From Treponema sp. (GTDB lineage Bacteria; Spirochaetota; Spirochaetia; Treponematales; Breznakiellaceae): a stretch of 52,499 bases of DNA. Location of the stretch: NCBI GenBank assembly GCA_009780855.1, contig WQZG01000014.1, positions 1 through 52,499 of the forward strand, in the 5' to 3' direction. The translations under genes were made by a program, and so were the position numbers. The notes beneath the pieces are model-generated. The model was not told where the DNA came from and ran no database searches. It saw only the letters and a program-made list of their open reading frames with translations. Positions 41,242 to 49,439 of the stretch are shown piece by piece (position 1 is the first letter of the stretch; each line of letters begins with the position of its first letter).

Positions 41242-41276
41242 TTTAAACTTAATTTTTATATTAAAGAGGTAACCAA

Positions 41277-42605
41277 ATGAACCAGGATTATTCTTCCAAA
41301 GTTATCAGTGTTGAAAAAGCGCTGTCGCTGGTTAAGGACGGAGATCATATCGTTACAGGTATGGCCGCCGCAGAGGCGCATGATTTTTTTATGGATATAC
41401 ATAAAATAATTGACCGCGGGGTTAAAGGCGTTACAGTTTCCAATTGTCTGCCCATGGCCGAAGGCAAGTACCTCACCGATCCGGCTTACATAGGCAAGAT
41501 AAATGTGAACGCCTGGTTCTATACGCCCCAGCTTCGGCGCAATCATGCCATTGACGCGGTTTCATATATACCAAACCATCTGCACAGTGCGGGATGGAAA
41601 CGCCGGGATCATATCCGGACCAATATTTTTATCTGCAACGCGAGCCCTCCGGACAAACACGGGTATATGTCGATTTCACTTTCGGCAACCTACGAAAGGG
41701 CAATGCGGCAGAACGCCGATTTGGTTATTCTTGAGGTCAATCCCAATGTGCCCCGGGCTTTTGGGGATGTTGAGGTTCATATAAACGATGTCGATTATAT
41801 TATAGAAACAAATTACCCGATCCCCGAGGTGCCCGATCCGGAGCCCAATGAAATTGATTATAAAATCGGAAAACTTGTCGCGGACGAAATTCAGGACGGC
41901 GCCTGCATTCAGCTTGGAATTGGCGGAATGCCCAACGCCATAGCAAAATCTCTTTACGGTAAAAAAGATATAGGCGTACATACTGAAATGCTCACCAGCG
42001 AAATGAGCAAACTTTTTAGGGCAGGCGTTATAACCGGCAGCCGAAAAAAAATTCAGCCGGGGAAAATGGCATGCACCTTCATTTTTGGTACAAGACAAAT
42101 TTACGATTTTGTCGATGACAACCCCGGCGTTATTGTGCTCAGCGGCGAGTATATGAATGACCCCTATGTTATCGGTTTAAACGACAACCAGATTTCGATC
42201 AACTCGTCGGTTGAGGTTGATGTCACCGGCCAGTGCGCTTCAGAAAGCATAGGCACCAAACAGATAAGCGGCACAGGCGGCCAGGTTGATACTGCGGTCG
42301 GGGCTCAGAATTCAAAAGATGGGCGTTCCTACATATGTCTATATTCGACGGCTACAATCAAGGACTCCGACGGCCAGCCCAAAAAAATCAGCAAGATCGT
42401 GCCGACTCTTAACCAGGGTGCGGTCGTGAGCCTGTCACGCATGGATGTGGACCGCGTTGTTACCGAATACGGCATCGCCGAACTGCGGGGCACCAATATA
42501 CGCGAGAGGGTCCAGCGTCTGGTAAATATAGCGCACCCGGACTTCCGCGATGATATTATGCGGCAGTCCATGGACCTGGGTATAATCGGCAGAAAGTCGT
42601 ATTAA
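41277..42605 (+). CDS. Acetyl-CoA hydrolase/CoA-transferase family protein (acetate or 4-hydroxybutyrate CoA-transferase type)
   Basis: 442 aa, class I CoA-transferase of the Cat/AbfT group. The two halves each carry the family fold: GDHIVTGMAAAEAHDF in the N-terminal half and IQLGIGGMPNAIAKSL before the catalytic glutamate in VHTEMLTSEM (near 240). GTGGQVDTAVGAQNSKDGRS is the CoA-binding loop region. It moves CoA between acyl-CoA and a free acid, commonly acetate or butyrate. AGAGGT precedes the ATG. In this locus it probably activates the imported acid. Exact acid unknown. Confidence 0.9.
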   Translation: MNQDYSSKVISVEKALSLVKDGDHIVTGMAAAEAHDFFMDIHKIIDRGVKGVTVSNCLPMAEGKYLTDPAYIGKINVNAWFYTPQLRRNHAIDAVSYIPNHLHSAGWKRRDHIRTNIFICNASPPDKHGYMSISLSATYERAMRQNADLVILEVNPNVPRAFGDVEVHINDVDYIIETNYPIPEVPDPEPNEIDYKIGKLVADEIQDGACIQLGIGGMPNAIAKSLYGKKDIGVHTEMLTSEMSKLFRAGVITGSRKKIQPGKMACTFIFGTRQIYDFVDDNPGVIVLSGEYMNDPYVIGLNDNQISINSSVEVDVTGQCASESIGTKQISGTGGQVDTAVGAQNSKDGRSYICLYSTATIKDSDGQPKKISKIVPTLNQGAVVSLSRMDVDRVVTEYGIAELRGTNIRERVQRLVNIAHPDFRDDIMRQSMDLGIIGRKSY

Positions 42606-42616
42606 ATATTTTATGA

Positions 42617-42860
42617 AAATTTTACCACGAACCTCACTAACATTCACGAACTTATTTACGAAGAGTCTCACACAAAGGCACGGTGATCACGGAGGAAGAG
42701 AAGAATAAAAAGGGAAGAATTAAAAATGAGGAATGAGAAATGAGAAAAGAGGAATGAGAATTTTTTTTTCCAGTATCTCTCCGTGTCTCTCTGTGCCTCT
42801 GTGAGCTCTGTGAGAAACTCTTCTCCGATTCCTCTTGTTTGTGCGGTTAGTGGTAAATTT
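42617..42860. repeat. Imperfect inverted pair of an intergenic repeat, with purine-rich tandem repeat between
   Basis: The left copy (about 42617-42699: TTTTACCACGAACC, GAAGAGTCTCACA, GGCACGGTGATCACGGAG) is similar to the reverse complement of the right copy (about 42770-42860: CTCCGTGTCTCTCTGTGCC, GAGAAACTCTTC, GGTTAGTGGTAAA). Between them lie three GAGGAATGAGAA-like units (42728-42760). A partial third copy is at 17350-17382. Confidence 0.7.
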
Positions 42861-42893
42861 TTTTTTTTGTAAATTTATTAAAAGGAAAAATAT

Positions 42894-43712
42894 ATGGCAG
42901 TGTTTAAATTTGAAGGAAAAGAAGTATTTTACGAAACTTACGGATCTGGGGAACCAATATTAATTCTGAACGGCATCATGATGTCAACCAAAAGCTGGGT
43001 TCCTTTTATCGAAAACTTTTCCAAATCCAACAAGCTTGTCCTTGTTGATTTTTTTGATCAGGGATTAAGCGCGCGGCTTAGCGGCCCCTACGATCATGAT
43101 ATCCAGATCGGCCTGGTCGGCGCCCTGCTGGAAGAATTAAAACTGGAACGGGTAAACATCTGCGGCATCTCGTACGGCGCCGAGGTCGGCCTTGGATTCG
43201 CTGTGAGGTTTCCGCAAAAAATCCGGCGCCTTGTCCTTTTTAACGGAGCTGCCCGTACCGCCCCCCTGCTTGCCGACATAGGCCACGCCTGGAATGAGGC
43301 TGCCAACCTTGAGGGAGGGCTGGCTTATTATCTGGCCGCGATTCCGGTAATTTACTCGGACAGCTTTTATGAAAGGGAAAAAGCCTGGATGGCTAAACGA
43401 AAGGAAACCCTTGTACCGTTTTTTGCCGATGCCGAAAATAAAAAACGGTTTGTCCGCCTTACCGACAGTTCCGAGAACTATGATGTTACGGGAAAACTGG
43501 ACAGGCTTGATATGCCAGTGCTGGTTGTCAGCGCGGACAAGGATTTTCTGGTTCCGCGGCGGGAGCAGGAAATACTGGTCGATTCAATCAGGAACGCGCA
43601 TCACATAATACTGCCGGACTGCGGGCACGCTTCCATGTACGAAAAGCCCCTTTTATTCAGCAGCCTGACCCTGGGATTTATCAATTCCGCGGATACTGAA
43701 TTTAAGATTTAG
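42894..43712 (+). CDS. Alpha/beta-fold hydrolase
   Basis: 272 aa. Nucleophile elbow NICGISYGAEVG (G-x-S-x-G, Ser about 87), acid in VSADKDFLVP and His in LPDCGHASMYEKP complete the triad; the oxyanion segment is NGIMMSTKSW. It is a cytoplasmic single-domain hydrolase of the esterase/thioesterase/C-C hydrolase group. Following the CoA-transferase gene, it could act on an ester or 3-oxo compound in the same pathway, but a repeat-filled 288-bp gap separates them. AAGGA precedes the ATG. Confidence 0.88.
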   Translation: MAVFKFEGKEVFYETYGSGEPILILNGIMMSTKSWVPFIENFSKSNKLVLVDFFDQGLSARLSGPYDHDIQIGLVGALLEELKLERVNICGISYGAEVGLGFAVRFPQKIRRLVLFNGAARTAPLLADIGHAWNEAANLEGGLAYYLAAIPVIYSDSFYEREKAWMAKRKETLVPFFADAENKKRFVRLTDSSENYDVTGKLDRLDMPVLVVSADKDFLVPRREQEILVDSIRNAHHIILPDCGHASMYEKPLLFSSLTLGFINSADTEFKI

Positions 43713-43953
43713 TCTGCCTGTTCCAGAATATGCGAATGATATTGTCCGTTTTTCCAGTAACACTTTCTTGCCTTTGCGTTTTTTATCGATGAAATTTTTC
43801 TGAATTTTTCGCTGATAATTTCCAGGGCAGCTCCGTCATCAAGAGCGATTGTCGGTATTTTATCTGTAGTTTTCATCATTCGGGGCAAATCTTTTTCCCT
43901 GCTTCATATTTAGTTCCCGGACGGCCGTTTTCTCCGCCTCCGATTGCGATTAT
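43709..43953 (-). pseudogene. Gutted S51-family peptidase (dipeptidase E/YgaJ-like)
   Basis: The minus strand from 43953 reads IIAIGGGENGRPGTKYEAGK, the characteristic start of type 1 amidotransferase-like S51 peptidases, then meets two stops near 43880. Overlapping this, a frame from ATG 43879 to the TAA at 43711-43709 reads IPTIALDDGAALEIISEKFR and NAKARKCYWKNGQY, the conserved C-terminus of the same family. The middle, with the catalytic Ser, is deleted. The end overlaps the stop of the convergent hydrolase. Confidence 0.7.
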
Positions 43954-44045
43954 TCTTTAAATGGATCTTTTTGCAGTAAAATCCTGTAGAACTCTGCCAA
44001 ACGGGGCGCGTTATCGGTAGTAATGCATACTCCTCCAAATTTCAA
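43950..44045 (-). pseudogene. N-terminal fragment of a glyoxalase/VOC-family protein
   Basis: 31 codons from a TTG at 44045 behind AAGGAG: KFGGVCITTDNAPRLAEFYR, then ILLQKDPFKE and TAA. This is the first beta-alpha unit of a VOC domain. No further VOC sequence follows; the frame runs straight into the S51 relic. Probably a deletion scar joining two former genes. Confidence 0.6.
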
Positions 44046-44115
44046 ATTGTTCTCCTTGTTTCTGTTTTTAAGAATAAACTTCCGATATATATTACAACAT
44101 TTTTAATTAAATTTG

Positions 44116-44124
44116 TGATATAAT
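44116..44124 (+). promoter_or_regulatory. Extended -10 promoter before the DUF4336 gene
   Basis: TGATATAAT, an extended TGn-TATAAT, 36 bp before the start codon. No good -35 is visible, as is common for extended -10 promoters. Confidence 0.4.
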
Positions 44125-44160
44125 ATATCTGTTAATTTTTTTATAAAACGAGATAAACTA

Positions 44161-44892
44161 ATGTATCAAAAAAACCAGTCCCCGGATAATCCGCTGGCAG
44201 AGTTTGGCAGGAATCTTTGGGTTATTGAAGGTCCGCTTGTCAAAGATATGGGACTATCCTTTTCTACAAGGATGATAATTGCCCGCCTTACCGATAAAAC
44301 ACTCTGGATCTGTGATCCTGTAGAAATTTCGGACAGTACCCGAAAGGACATTGAAAAACTCGGCGCTGTTAAATACCTGGCTGTAACAACGCAAAGGCAT
44401 AATTGGCGGTTACATTCATCGGCACAAAAATACCCTAACGCTGAGCTCTGGTATTGCGGAAAACCATCCGGGCATTTTAAGCATAATGCTGAAACCAATA
44501 CTGAAAAATTCCCCGTAAAAAATCTTTTGGGTGATACACAATTATGGCCCGGTGATTTTGAGCAGATTCTTTTTAAGGGAAATAAACTTCTGTCAGAAGC
44601 GGTATTTTTTCACAAGAGCTCAGGGACAGTCATTATGGGAGATTTAATTCAGAATAATAAAAAGATAAAAGGCAGACCGATAACCAATCTGGTTTTCAAG
44701 ATGTCCGGCGCGGCTTTTCCTGACGGAGGCGTTGGATTCGATTTAAAATTAACATTTACGGACAGGGATAAAGCAAGGGAATCGGTAAGCCGTATACTTT
44801 CCTGGAATTTTGATAAATTAATTATTTCCCATGGTCCCTGCGTGACAAGTAACGCAAAAGAGTACATAAAAAAAGCTTTCGCATGGCTTTAA
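44161..44892 (+). CDS. DUF4336 protein (MBL-fold-like)
   Basis: 243 aa. Matches DUF4336: FGRNLWVIEGPLVKDMG at the start, LWICDPVEIS, VTTQRHNWRLHSSAQKYPNA and a late LIISHGPCV. These proteins look like degenerate metallo-beta-lactamase folds; their metal-ligand pattern is incomplete and no reaction is established. It is followed after 19 bp by a flavodoxin/ferredoxin gene on the same strand, which may be co-transcribed. Confidence 0.8.
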   Translation: MYQKNQSPDNPLAEFGRNLWVIEGPLVKDMGLSFSTRMIIARLTDKTLWICDPVEISDSTRKDIEKLGAVKYLAVTTQRHNWRLHSSAQKYPNAELWYCGKPSGHFKHNAETNTEKFPVKNLLGDTQLWPGDFEQILFKGNKLLSEAVFFHKSSGTVIMGDLIQNNKKIKGRPITNLVFKMSGAAFPDGGVGFDLKLTFTDRDKARESVSRILSWNFDKLIISHGPCVTSNAKEYIKKAFAWL

Positions 44893-44911
44893 AAAATACA
44901 GGTGGTGCATT

Positions 44912-45685
44912 ATGGTAATGTTTTATTTTTCAGGTACCGGCAATTCGGAATATATCGCGAAGTTATTCGGCCGTTATATGAACGCGCCCTGTTATTCCAT
45001 CGAAGAAAAGGCCTCAGATAAAAAAATTGATTTCGGCCTGCTGATGTCTGCAAATGAGACAATCGGGTTTTGTTACCCGATTTACGGATCAAGGGTACCC
45101 AGGATCATGCGTGAGTTCGTTCAAAAATATATGGAGTTTTTAAAGGACAGGAAGCTGATCATATTGTGCACTCAGATGATTTTCTCCGGCGACGGGGCCA
45201 GGGTATTTACAGATCTTTTTCCAAAAAATTTTATGGAAGTAATTTACGCCGAACATTTTTTAATGCCGAACAATGTAGTCAATTTTTTTTTACTGCCTTT
45301 GACTAATACTAAAAAAATTAAAAGATGCGTTGCCGGCGCTGATCAAAAAATGCAAATTGTCTGCGATAACATAAACAAGGGTATTGTTAAAAAACGCGGG
45401 TTCAATATTGTGTCCCGTTTATTGGGACTGGTACAGGGATCTTTTATGCCTGGCATCGAGAAAAAAGCGCTTAACTCGGTTCATATTAATAATGACTGCA
45501 CACAGTGTTTATTATGCGTTTCCCTTTGTCCCATGAAAAATCTTGAACTTCAAAACGGTAAGATAACGCACAGATTAAACTGTACCATGTGTTACCGCTG
45601 CATAAACAATTGTCCGCAAAAAGCAATTACCGTTTTTTTCCATGAGAAAGTAAAAGTTCAGTATAAAAATCTGACCGTACAATAA
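44912..45685 (+). CDS. EFR1-type flavodoxin/[4Fe-4S] ferredoxin protein
   Basis: 257 aa. The N-terminal flavodoxin-like domain has the FMN phosphate loop FSGTGNSEYIA (about 5-15). The C-terminus has two [4Fe-4S] motifs: CTQCLLCVSLCP (near 197-208) and CTMCYRCINNCP (near 225-236). EFR1-family proteins are small soluble electron carriers of anaerobes; partner and direction are unknown. AGGTGG precedes the ATG. Confidence 0.88.
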   Translation: MVMFYFSGTGNSEYIAKLFGRYMNAPCYSIEEKASDKKIDFGLLMSANETIGFCYPIYGSRVPRIMREFVQKYMEFLKDRKLIILCTQMIFSGDGARVFTDLFPKNFMEVIYAEHFLMPNNVVNFFLLPLTNTKKIKRCVAGADQKMQIVCDNINKGIVKKRGFNIVSRLLGLVQGSFMPGIEKKALNSVHINNDCTQCLLCVSLCPMKNLELQNGKITHRLNCTMCYRCINNCPQKAITVFFHEKVKVQYKNLTVQ

Positions 45686-45719
45686 CGGGATCAAGGCCTG
45701 TTATATCAGGGCCTTAATA

Positions 45720-47441
45720 TCAGTGCTTGAAATGCCTTAATCCCGTAAGCACCATCGCGATTCCGTATTTGTCGCAGGCTTCGATTGAGGCCTTGTCATT
45801 GATTGAGCCGCCCGGCTGTATGATCGCTTTGATCCCGGCGGCCGCGGCCGCTTCGACAACATCCGGGAACGGAAGCATCGCGTCGGAGGCAAGAACCCTT
45901 GCCGGCTTGCCGTCCTGCCACGGCCCGTTACCTGCAGCGGCGGCTTTGATGACTTCCCCGCTGCGCCTTAAAGCATCAATCGCCGGCCAAATGCGGTTCA
46001 CCTGGCCGCCGCCAATGCCGGATGCGCCAAGATCCTTTACAACAAGAATTGCGTTTGATTTTACGAATGTGACAGCCCTCATTCCAAAGATTAAGTCCGG
46101 TATATCCGCCGGTTCCACAGCAGTTTGTGTTACAACATTCCATTTATCCAGGAGTCTTTTGTCGGTTTCCTGTACAAGAAGTCCTCCGTCAACCGCTGAA
46201 TATTCCCTTAGATCTTTGGGGGCGCATATGGCCTTCATAATGCGGACGTTTTTTTTCTTTTTAAGAATTTCCAGGGCGGCGTCATCAAAGCCGGGGGCAG
46301 CGATTATATCAAGCTGAAGTTCTCCCAGTTTGGCGGCTGTGACCGCGTCCATCACGGTGTTTGCAGCGACAATGCCGCCAAAGATGGAAACAGGATCGCA
46401 GGCGAAAGTTTTTGCGTAGGCTTCCGGCAGCGTGTTTCCAAGGGCGATGCCGCACGGTGTATTGTGCTTGACCGCTACGCAGCAGACTTTGCCTTTGGTA
46501 AGACCGGCCGGTACAAGGCGCTTAACGTCTTCTTCGCCGGCGGGTCCGGTTCCGTCCGCCTGCAGCCCAAAAGCACAGGCCGCTTTCCAGGCAAGGTCGA
46601 GATCCCTGATATTGTTGTAGCCCAGTTCCTTGCCGTGGAGCTGCTCCATTCCCGCAAGCGCACCGGGTTTGTCCGCGTGGAAGTACAGGGCTGCCGACTG
46701 GTGGCTGTTTTCGCCGTAGCGCATGTCCTGAGCCTTTTTAAGCGATAACGGCCAGAATGGCGGGAATTCAAATTCAGCGGCAGCAGCCTGCGCCGCAGTT
46801 CCTGTTGCCAAAGCTGCCGGGGTATCAGCGGCAGTGCCGGCCGGTTTTTCAGCCGAGGCAGGTTTTTCCAGTTCCAGCAAATAGCGGGCAATGGCCGCGT
46901 CATAGGCGGATGTCAGATCAAAAACCTTGCCGGCCAGATGCTTGCGGAATTCAAACGGAACATTTCCGGACTTTAATCCGTTTATTGTCTGCGCGTAATC
47001 TGCAGGGTCAACCAGAACTATTACATCGCGGAAATTTTTTGCCGCGGATCGCAGCATGGACGGTCCGCCTATATCGATAAATTCGATGGTTTCTTCCTGC
47101 GAAAGACCGGCCTGGACTTTTTCAAAAAACGGGTAGAGGTTATTGCAGACCAGATCAATGGTTCCAAGGTTTTGCTTTTGCAAAAAATCCATGTGGGAGC
47201 TGACATCGCGGCGCGCCAGAATCCCTGCGTGAATGGCCGGATGCAGTGTCTTGACTCTGCCGTCAAGGCATTCCGGAAATCCGGTTACAGCAGAAATTTC
47301 GGTAACCGGAATTTTATTTTCCATTAAATATTTTGAAGTGCCGCCTGTGGAAATGATCTCCCAGCCGGCGCTGTTCAGATAAGAAGCCAATTCCAGAATA
47401 TTGTCTTTGTAGAATACACTTATAAGCGCGCGTTTTTTCAT
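45720..47441 (-). CDS. purH: Bifunctional AICAR formyltransferase/IMP cyclohydrolase
   Basis: 573 aa, about 45 longer than usual. The MGS-like cyclohydrolase domain occupies about 1-195 (ISTGGTSKYL, GRVKTLHPAIHAGIL). The formyltransferase domain follows, with RYGENSHQSAALY and AVKHNTPCGIALG carrying the catalytic Lys-His. The extra length comes mainly from an Ala/Thr-rich insert at the domain junction (about 195-235, KPAGTAADTPAALATGTAAQ). It performs the last two steps of IMP synthesis. AGGAG precedes the ATG. It is the last gene of purM-purN-purH, after a 62-bp gap. Confidence 0.95.
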   Translation of the reverse strand: MKKRALISVFYKDNILELASYLNSAGWEIISTGGTSKYLMENKIPVTEISAVTGFPECLDGRVKTLHPAIHAGILARRDVSSHMDFLQKQNLGTIDLVCNNLYPFFEKVQAGLSQEETIEFIDIGGPSMLRSAAKNFRDVIVLVDPADYAQTINGLKSGNVPFEFRKHLAGKVFDLTSAYDAAIARYLLELEKPASAEKPAGTAADTPAALATGTAAQAAAAEFEFPPFWPLSLKKAQDMRYGENSHQSAALYFHADKPGALAGMEQLHGKELGYNNIRDLDLAWKAACAFGLQADGTGPAGEEDVKRLVPAGLTKGKVCCVAVKHNTPCGIALGNTLPEAYAKTFACDPVSIFGGIVAANTVMDAVTAAKLGELQLDIIAAPGFDDAALEILKKKKNVRIMKAICAPKDLREYSAVDGGLLVQETDKRLLDKWNVVTQTAVEPADIPDLIFGMRAVTFVKSNAILVVKDLGASGIGGGQVNRIWPAIDALRRSGEVIKAAAAGNGPWQDGKPARVLASDAMLPFPDVVEAAAAAGIKAIIQPGGSINDKASIEACDKYGIAMVLTGLRHFKH

Positions 47442-47503
47442 ATTTACTCCTGATAATAAAAATAATGGAAATTTGTTTGGCTTGCAATAGTAAATGCTTT
47501 ATA

Positions 47504-48118
47504 TTAATCGCTTAATCTTTGGGCTATTATCTTTACACCTTCAACAATGGCGAAGTGTTCCTGCTCAAGGACGCGCCCTGCCAATAGCTCCGGCGTGTCT
47601 GCGACAAGGACCGGAACTTTCCGCTGCAGCAGAATCGGACCTGTGTCGGTTCCTGCGTCAACGATATGAACCGTGCAGCCGGATTCTTTTTCGCCTGCGG
47701 CAAGGACCGCGCGGTGAACATTTATGCCGTACATGCCATGACCGCCGAATTTTGGCAACAGGGCAGGGTGAATATTTATCATTCTGCCGCAATATTCATT
47801 TATTATTTCATCTGTAAGGATCGAAAGAAAACCGGCGTAAACAATCAAGCCGATTTGCATTTGCCTGCACAAAGCAAGAATGCGATCCGACAGTTCTTTT
47901 CTGCGCTCAGGCTTTGGCAGACTGCGGTTTGGTGTTTCAACAAAAGCCGGGATCCCCGCGGCTCCGGCCCGCTCCAGGGCGTATACATCCGGACGGTCGG
48001 AGACAACAGCGGCTATTTTAACGCCGGCAATTTGAGCGCCGGATTTTTCCGCGTCTATTAAGGCTTGCAGGTTTGTGCCGCCCCCGGATACCAGAACAAG
48101 GATATTCAGATTTTTCAT
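47504..48118 (-). CDS. purN: Phosphoribosylglycinamide formyltransferase
   Basis: 204 aa. VSGGGTNLQALID (10-22) is the phosphate-binding loop; catalytic residues are N115 and H117 in NIHPALLP, and D158 in GTDTGPIL. The loop after it reads KFGGHGMYG, a variant of the usual FKG region. It transfers formyl from 10-formyl-THF to GAR, the third step of purine synthesis. It starts 10 bp after purM in the same operon. Confidence 0.94.
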   Translation of the reverse strand: MKNLNILVLVSGGGTNLQALIDAEKSGAQIAGVKIAAVVSDRPDVYALERAGAAGIPAFVETPNRSLPKPERRKELSDRILALCRQMQIGLIVYAGFLSILTDEIINEYCGRMINIHPALLPKFGGHGMYGINVHRAVLAAGEKESGCTVHIVDAGTDTGPILLQRKVPVLVADTPELLAGRVLEQEHFAIVEGVKIIAQRLSD

Positions 48119-48128
48119 TTAAGCTTGT

Positions 48129-49301
48129 TCATTCAAACCGCAGTTCCCCGTAGATGTTATCCGCGGCGCCCTGATGCGATGTTTTTTCGGCCCGGCCGAT
48201 TTCCCAGGACGGGAAACCTTTTTGTTCAAGCAATGTTCTCGCGGTCTGTACATCCGCCGGATCCAGGGCAAGGACTAAACCTATGCCCATATTAAACGTG
48301 TTGAACATAAGTTTTTTTATCCCGGGATCGGTGCGCAGAATCTCTTCGCCGGCTTTTTGCGCGGCTGCAGGCAACGGCTTTGCTGCATCAGACTGCCCCG
48401 GCATGTTTTTTATTCCGTACGCGATTCTGTGGAAGATAGGCGGTATTTTCCAGCCGCCTTTATAACCGGAGCCCAGAGGGTCTTTTATGACTGCGGCCAG
48501 CGGAGATGATTCTGAAGGAAAAACGCGCGGGATGTTCTCATAAAACCCGCCTCCTGTAATGTGGGCCATGCCCTTGATTTCAACCTGTTCCATTAGTTCC
48601 AGCACAGGTTTTACGTACAGTCTGGTAGGCTCCAGCAGTACCCGGCCGATTGGCATACCGCCAAAGTCTTCATTTAAATCGGTAATGACTTTACGGATCA
48701 GGCTGAATCCGTTGGAATGTACGCCCGACGACGCAATCCCCAGCAGCGTGTCGCCTTCGCGGATTTTGCTGCCGTTAATAATTTTTTTGCGGTCAGCAAT
48801 ACCTACGGCAAAACCGGCAAGGTCATATTGATCCTCCGGCATAACGCCCGGATGTTCGGCTGTTTCACCGCCAAGCAGGACCGCGCCGGTTTCGCGGCAA
48901 CCGGCAGCAACGCCTTTGACCAGTCCGGCCGCGATAGCCGCGTCCAGCTTGCCGCAGACAAGGTAATCCAGAAAAAATAGCGGCCGCGCGCCGTGGCAAA
49001 GAATGTCGTTTACACACATGGCCACACAGTCGATCCCGACAGTGTCGTATTTTTTTAACCTGAAAGCGACGTCCAGTTTGGTTCCCACTCCGTCGGTTCC
49101 GGATACCAGTACGGGATCATCCATTGGCGCATGGTTTGTTTCCAAAAGAATTTTTGAAAATTCATTTAACGAAAACATCCCCGCAAAACTGCCGATGCCG
49201 TTAAGCACTGCCCTGTTGGATGTGGAAGCCGCCAGATCGCGGTATTTTTCAACGGCCTTGTAGCCTTCTTCAATATTTACACCGGAGTTTTTATAATCCA
49301 T
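48129..49301 (-). CDS. purM: Phosphoribosylformylglycinamidine cyclo-ligase (AIR synthetase)
   Basis: 390 aa from the ATG at 49301; an in-frame TTG at 49307 lies inside the -10 element and is unlikely. Motifs: SGTDGVGTKLDVA, CVNDILCHGARPLFFLDY, GGETAEHPGVM, ITGGGFYENIPRV and FNTFNMGIG. It is about 45 aa longer than E. coli PurM, with an insert near 290-330 (GWKIPPIFHRIAYGIKNMPG). It closes FGAM to AIR in purine synthesis. It is the first gene of purM-purN-purH, and its -10 lies 5 nt before the ATG. Confidence 0.95.
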   Translation of the reverse strand: MDYKNSGVNIEEGYKAVEKYRDLAASTSNRAVLNGIGSFAGMFSLNEFSKILLETNHAPMDDPVLVSGTDGVGTKLDVAFRLKKYDTVGIDCVAMCVNDILCHGARPLFFLDYLVCGKLDAAIAAGLVKGVAAGCRETGAVLLGGETAEHPGVMPEDQYDLAGFAVGIADRKKIINGSKIREGDTLLGIASSGVHSNGFSLIRKVITDLNEDFGGMPIGRVLLEPTRLYVKPVLELMEQVEIKGMAHITGGGFYENIPRVFPSESSPLAAVIKDPLGSGYKGGWKIPPIFHRIAYGIKNMPGQSDAAKPLPAAAQKAGEEILRTDPGIKKLMFNTFNMGIGLVLALDPADVQTARTLLEQKGFPSWEIGRAEKTSHQGAADNIYGELRFE

Positions 49302-49306
49302 AAACA

Positions 49307-49336
49307 ATTTTAGCAGGAAATGAGGTTTGACGCCAA
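49307..49336 (-). promoter_or_regulatory. purM operon promoter, predicted leaderless
   Basis: Minus-strand -35 TTGGCG (49336-49331), 18-bp spacer, -10 TAAAAT (49312-49307), five bases before the ATG at 49301. No Shine-Dalgarno. Confidence 0.5.
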
Positions 49337-49339
49337 CGG

Positions 49340-49378
49340 TGCTGCGCCTAATGGCTGCGCCTAATGGCGACGCCTAAC
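49340..49378. repeat. Three tandem 13-bp repeats between divergent purM and PilZ promoters
   Basis: TGCTGCGCCTAAT, GGCTGCGCCTAAT and GGCGACGCCTAAC at 49340, 49353 and 49366. The array starts four bases upstream of the purM -35 and ends 28 bp before the PilZ -35. Confidence 0.85.
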
Positions 49379-49405
49379 AGTGACTGACACCATCTGCCAT
49401 CCATC

Positions 49406-49434
49406 TTGTCAATAAACTGTTTTACGGACAATAT
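49406..49434 (+). promoter_or_regulatory. PilZ gene promoter, predicted leaderless
   Basis: -35 TTGTCA (49406-49411), 17-bp spacer, -10 CAATAT (49429-49434). The first ATG is at 49440 and a second at 49443. Confidence 0.5.
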
Positions 49435-49439
49435 ATTGT

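Noticed and set aside
49340..49378. Possible CRISPR array
   Set aside because: Units are 13 bp, directly adjoining, with no spacers; no Cas genes occur in the window.
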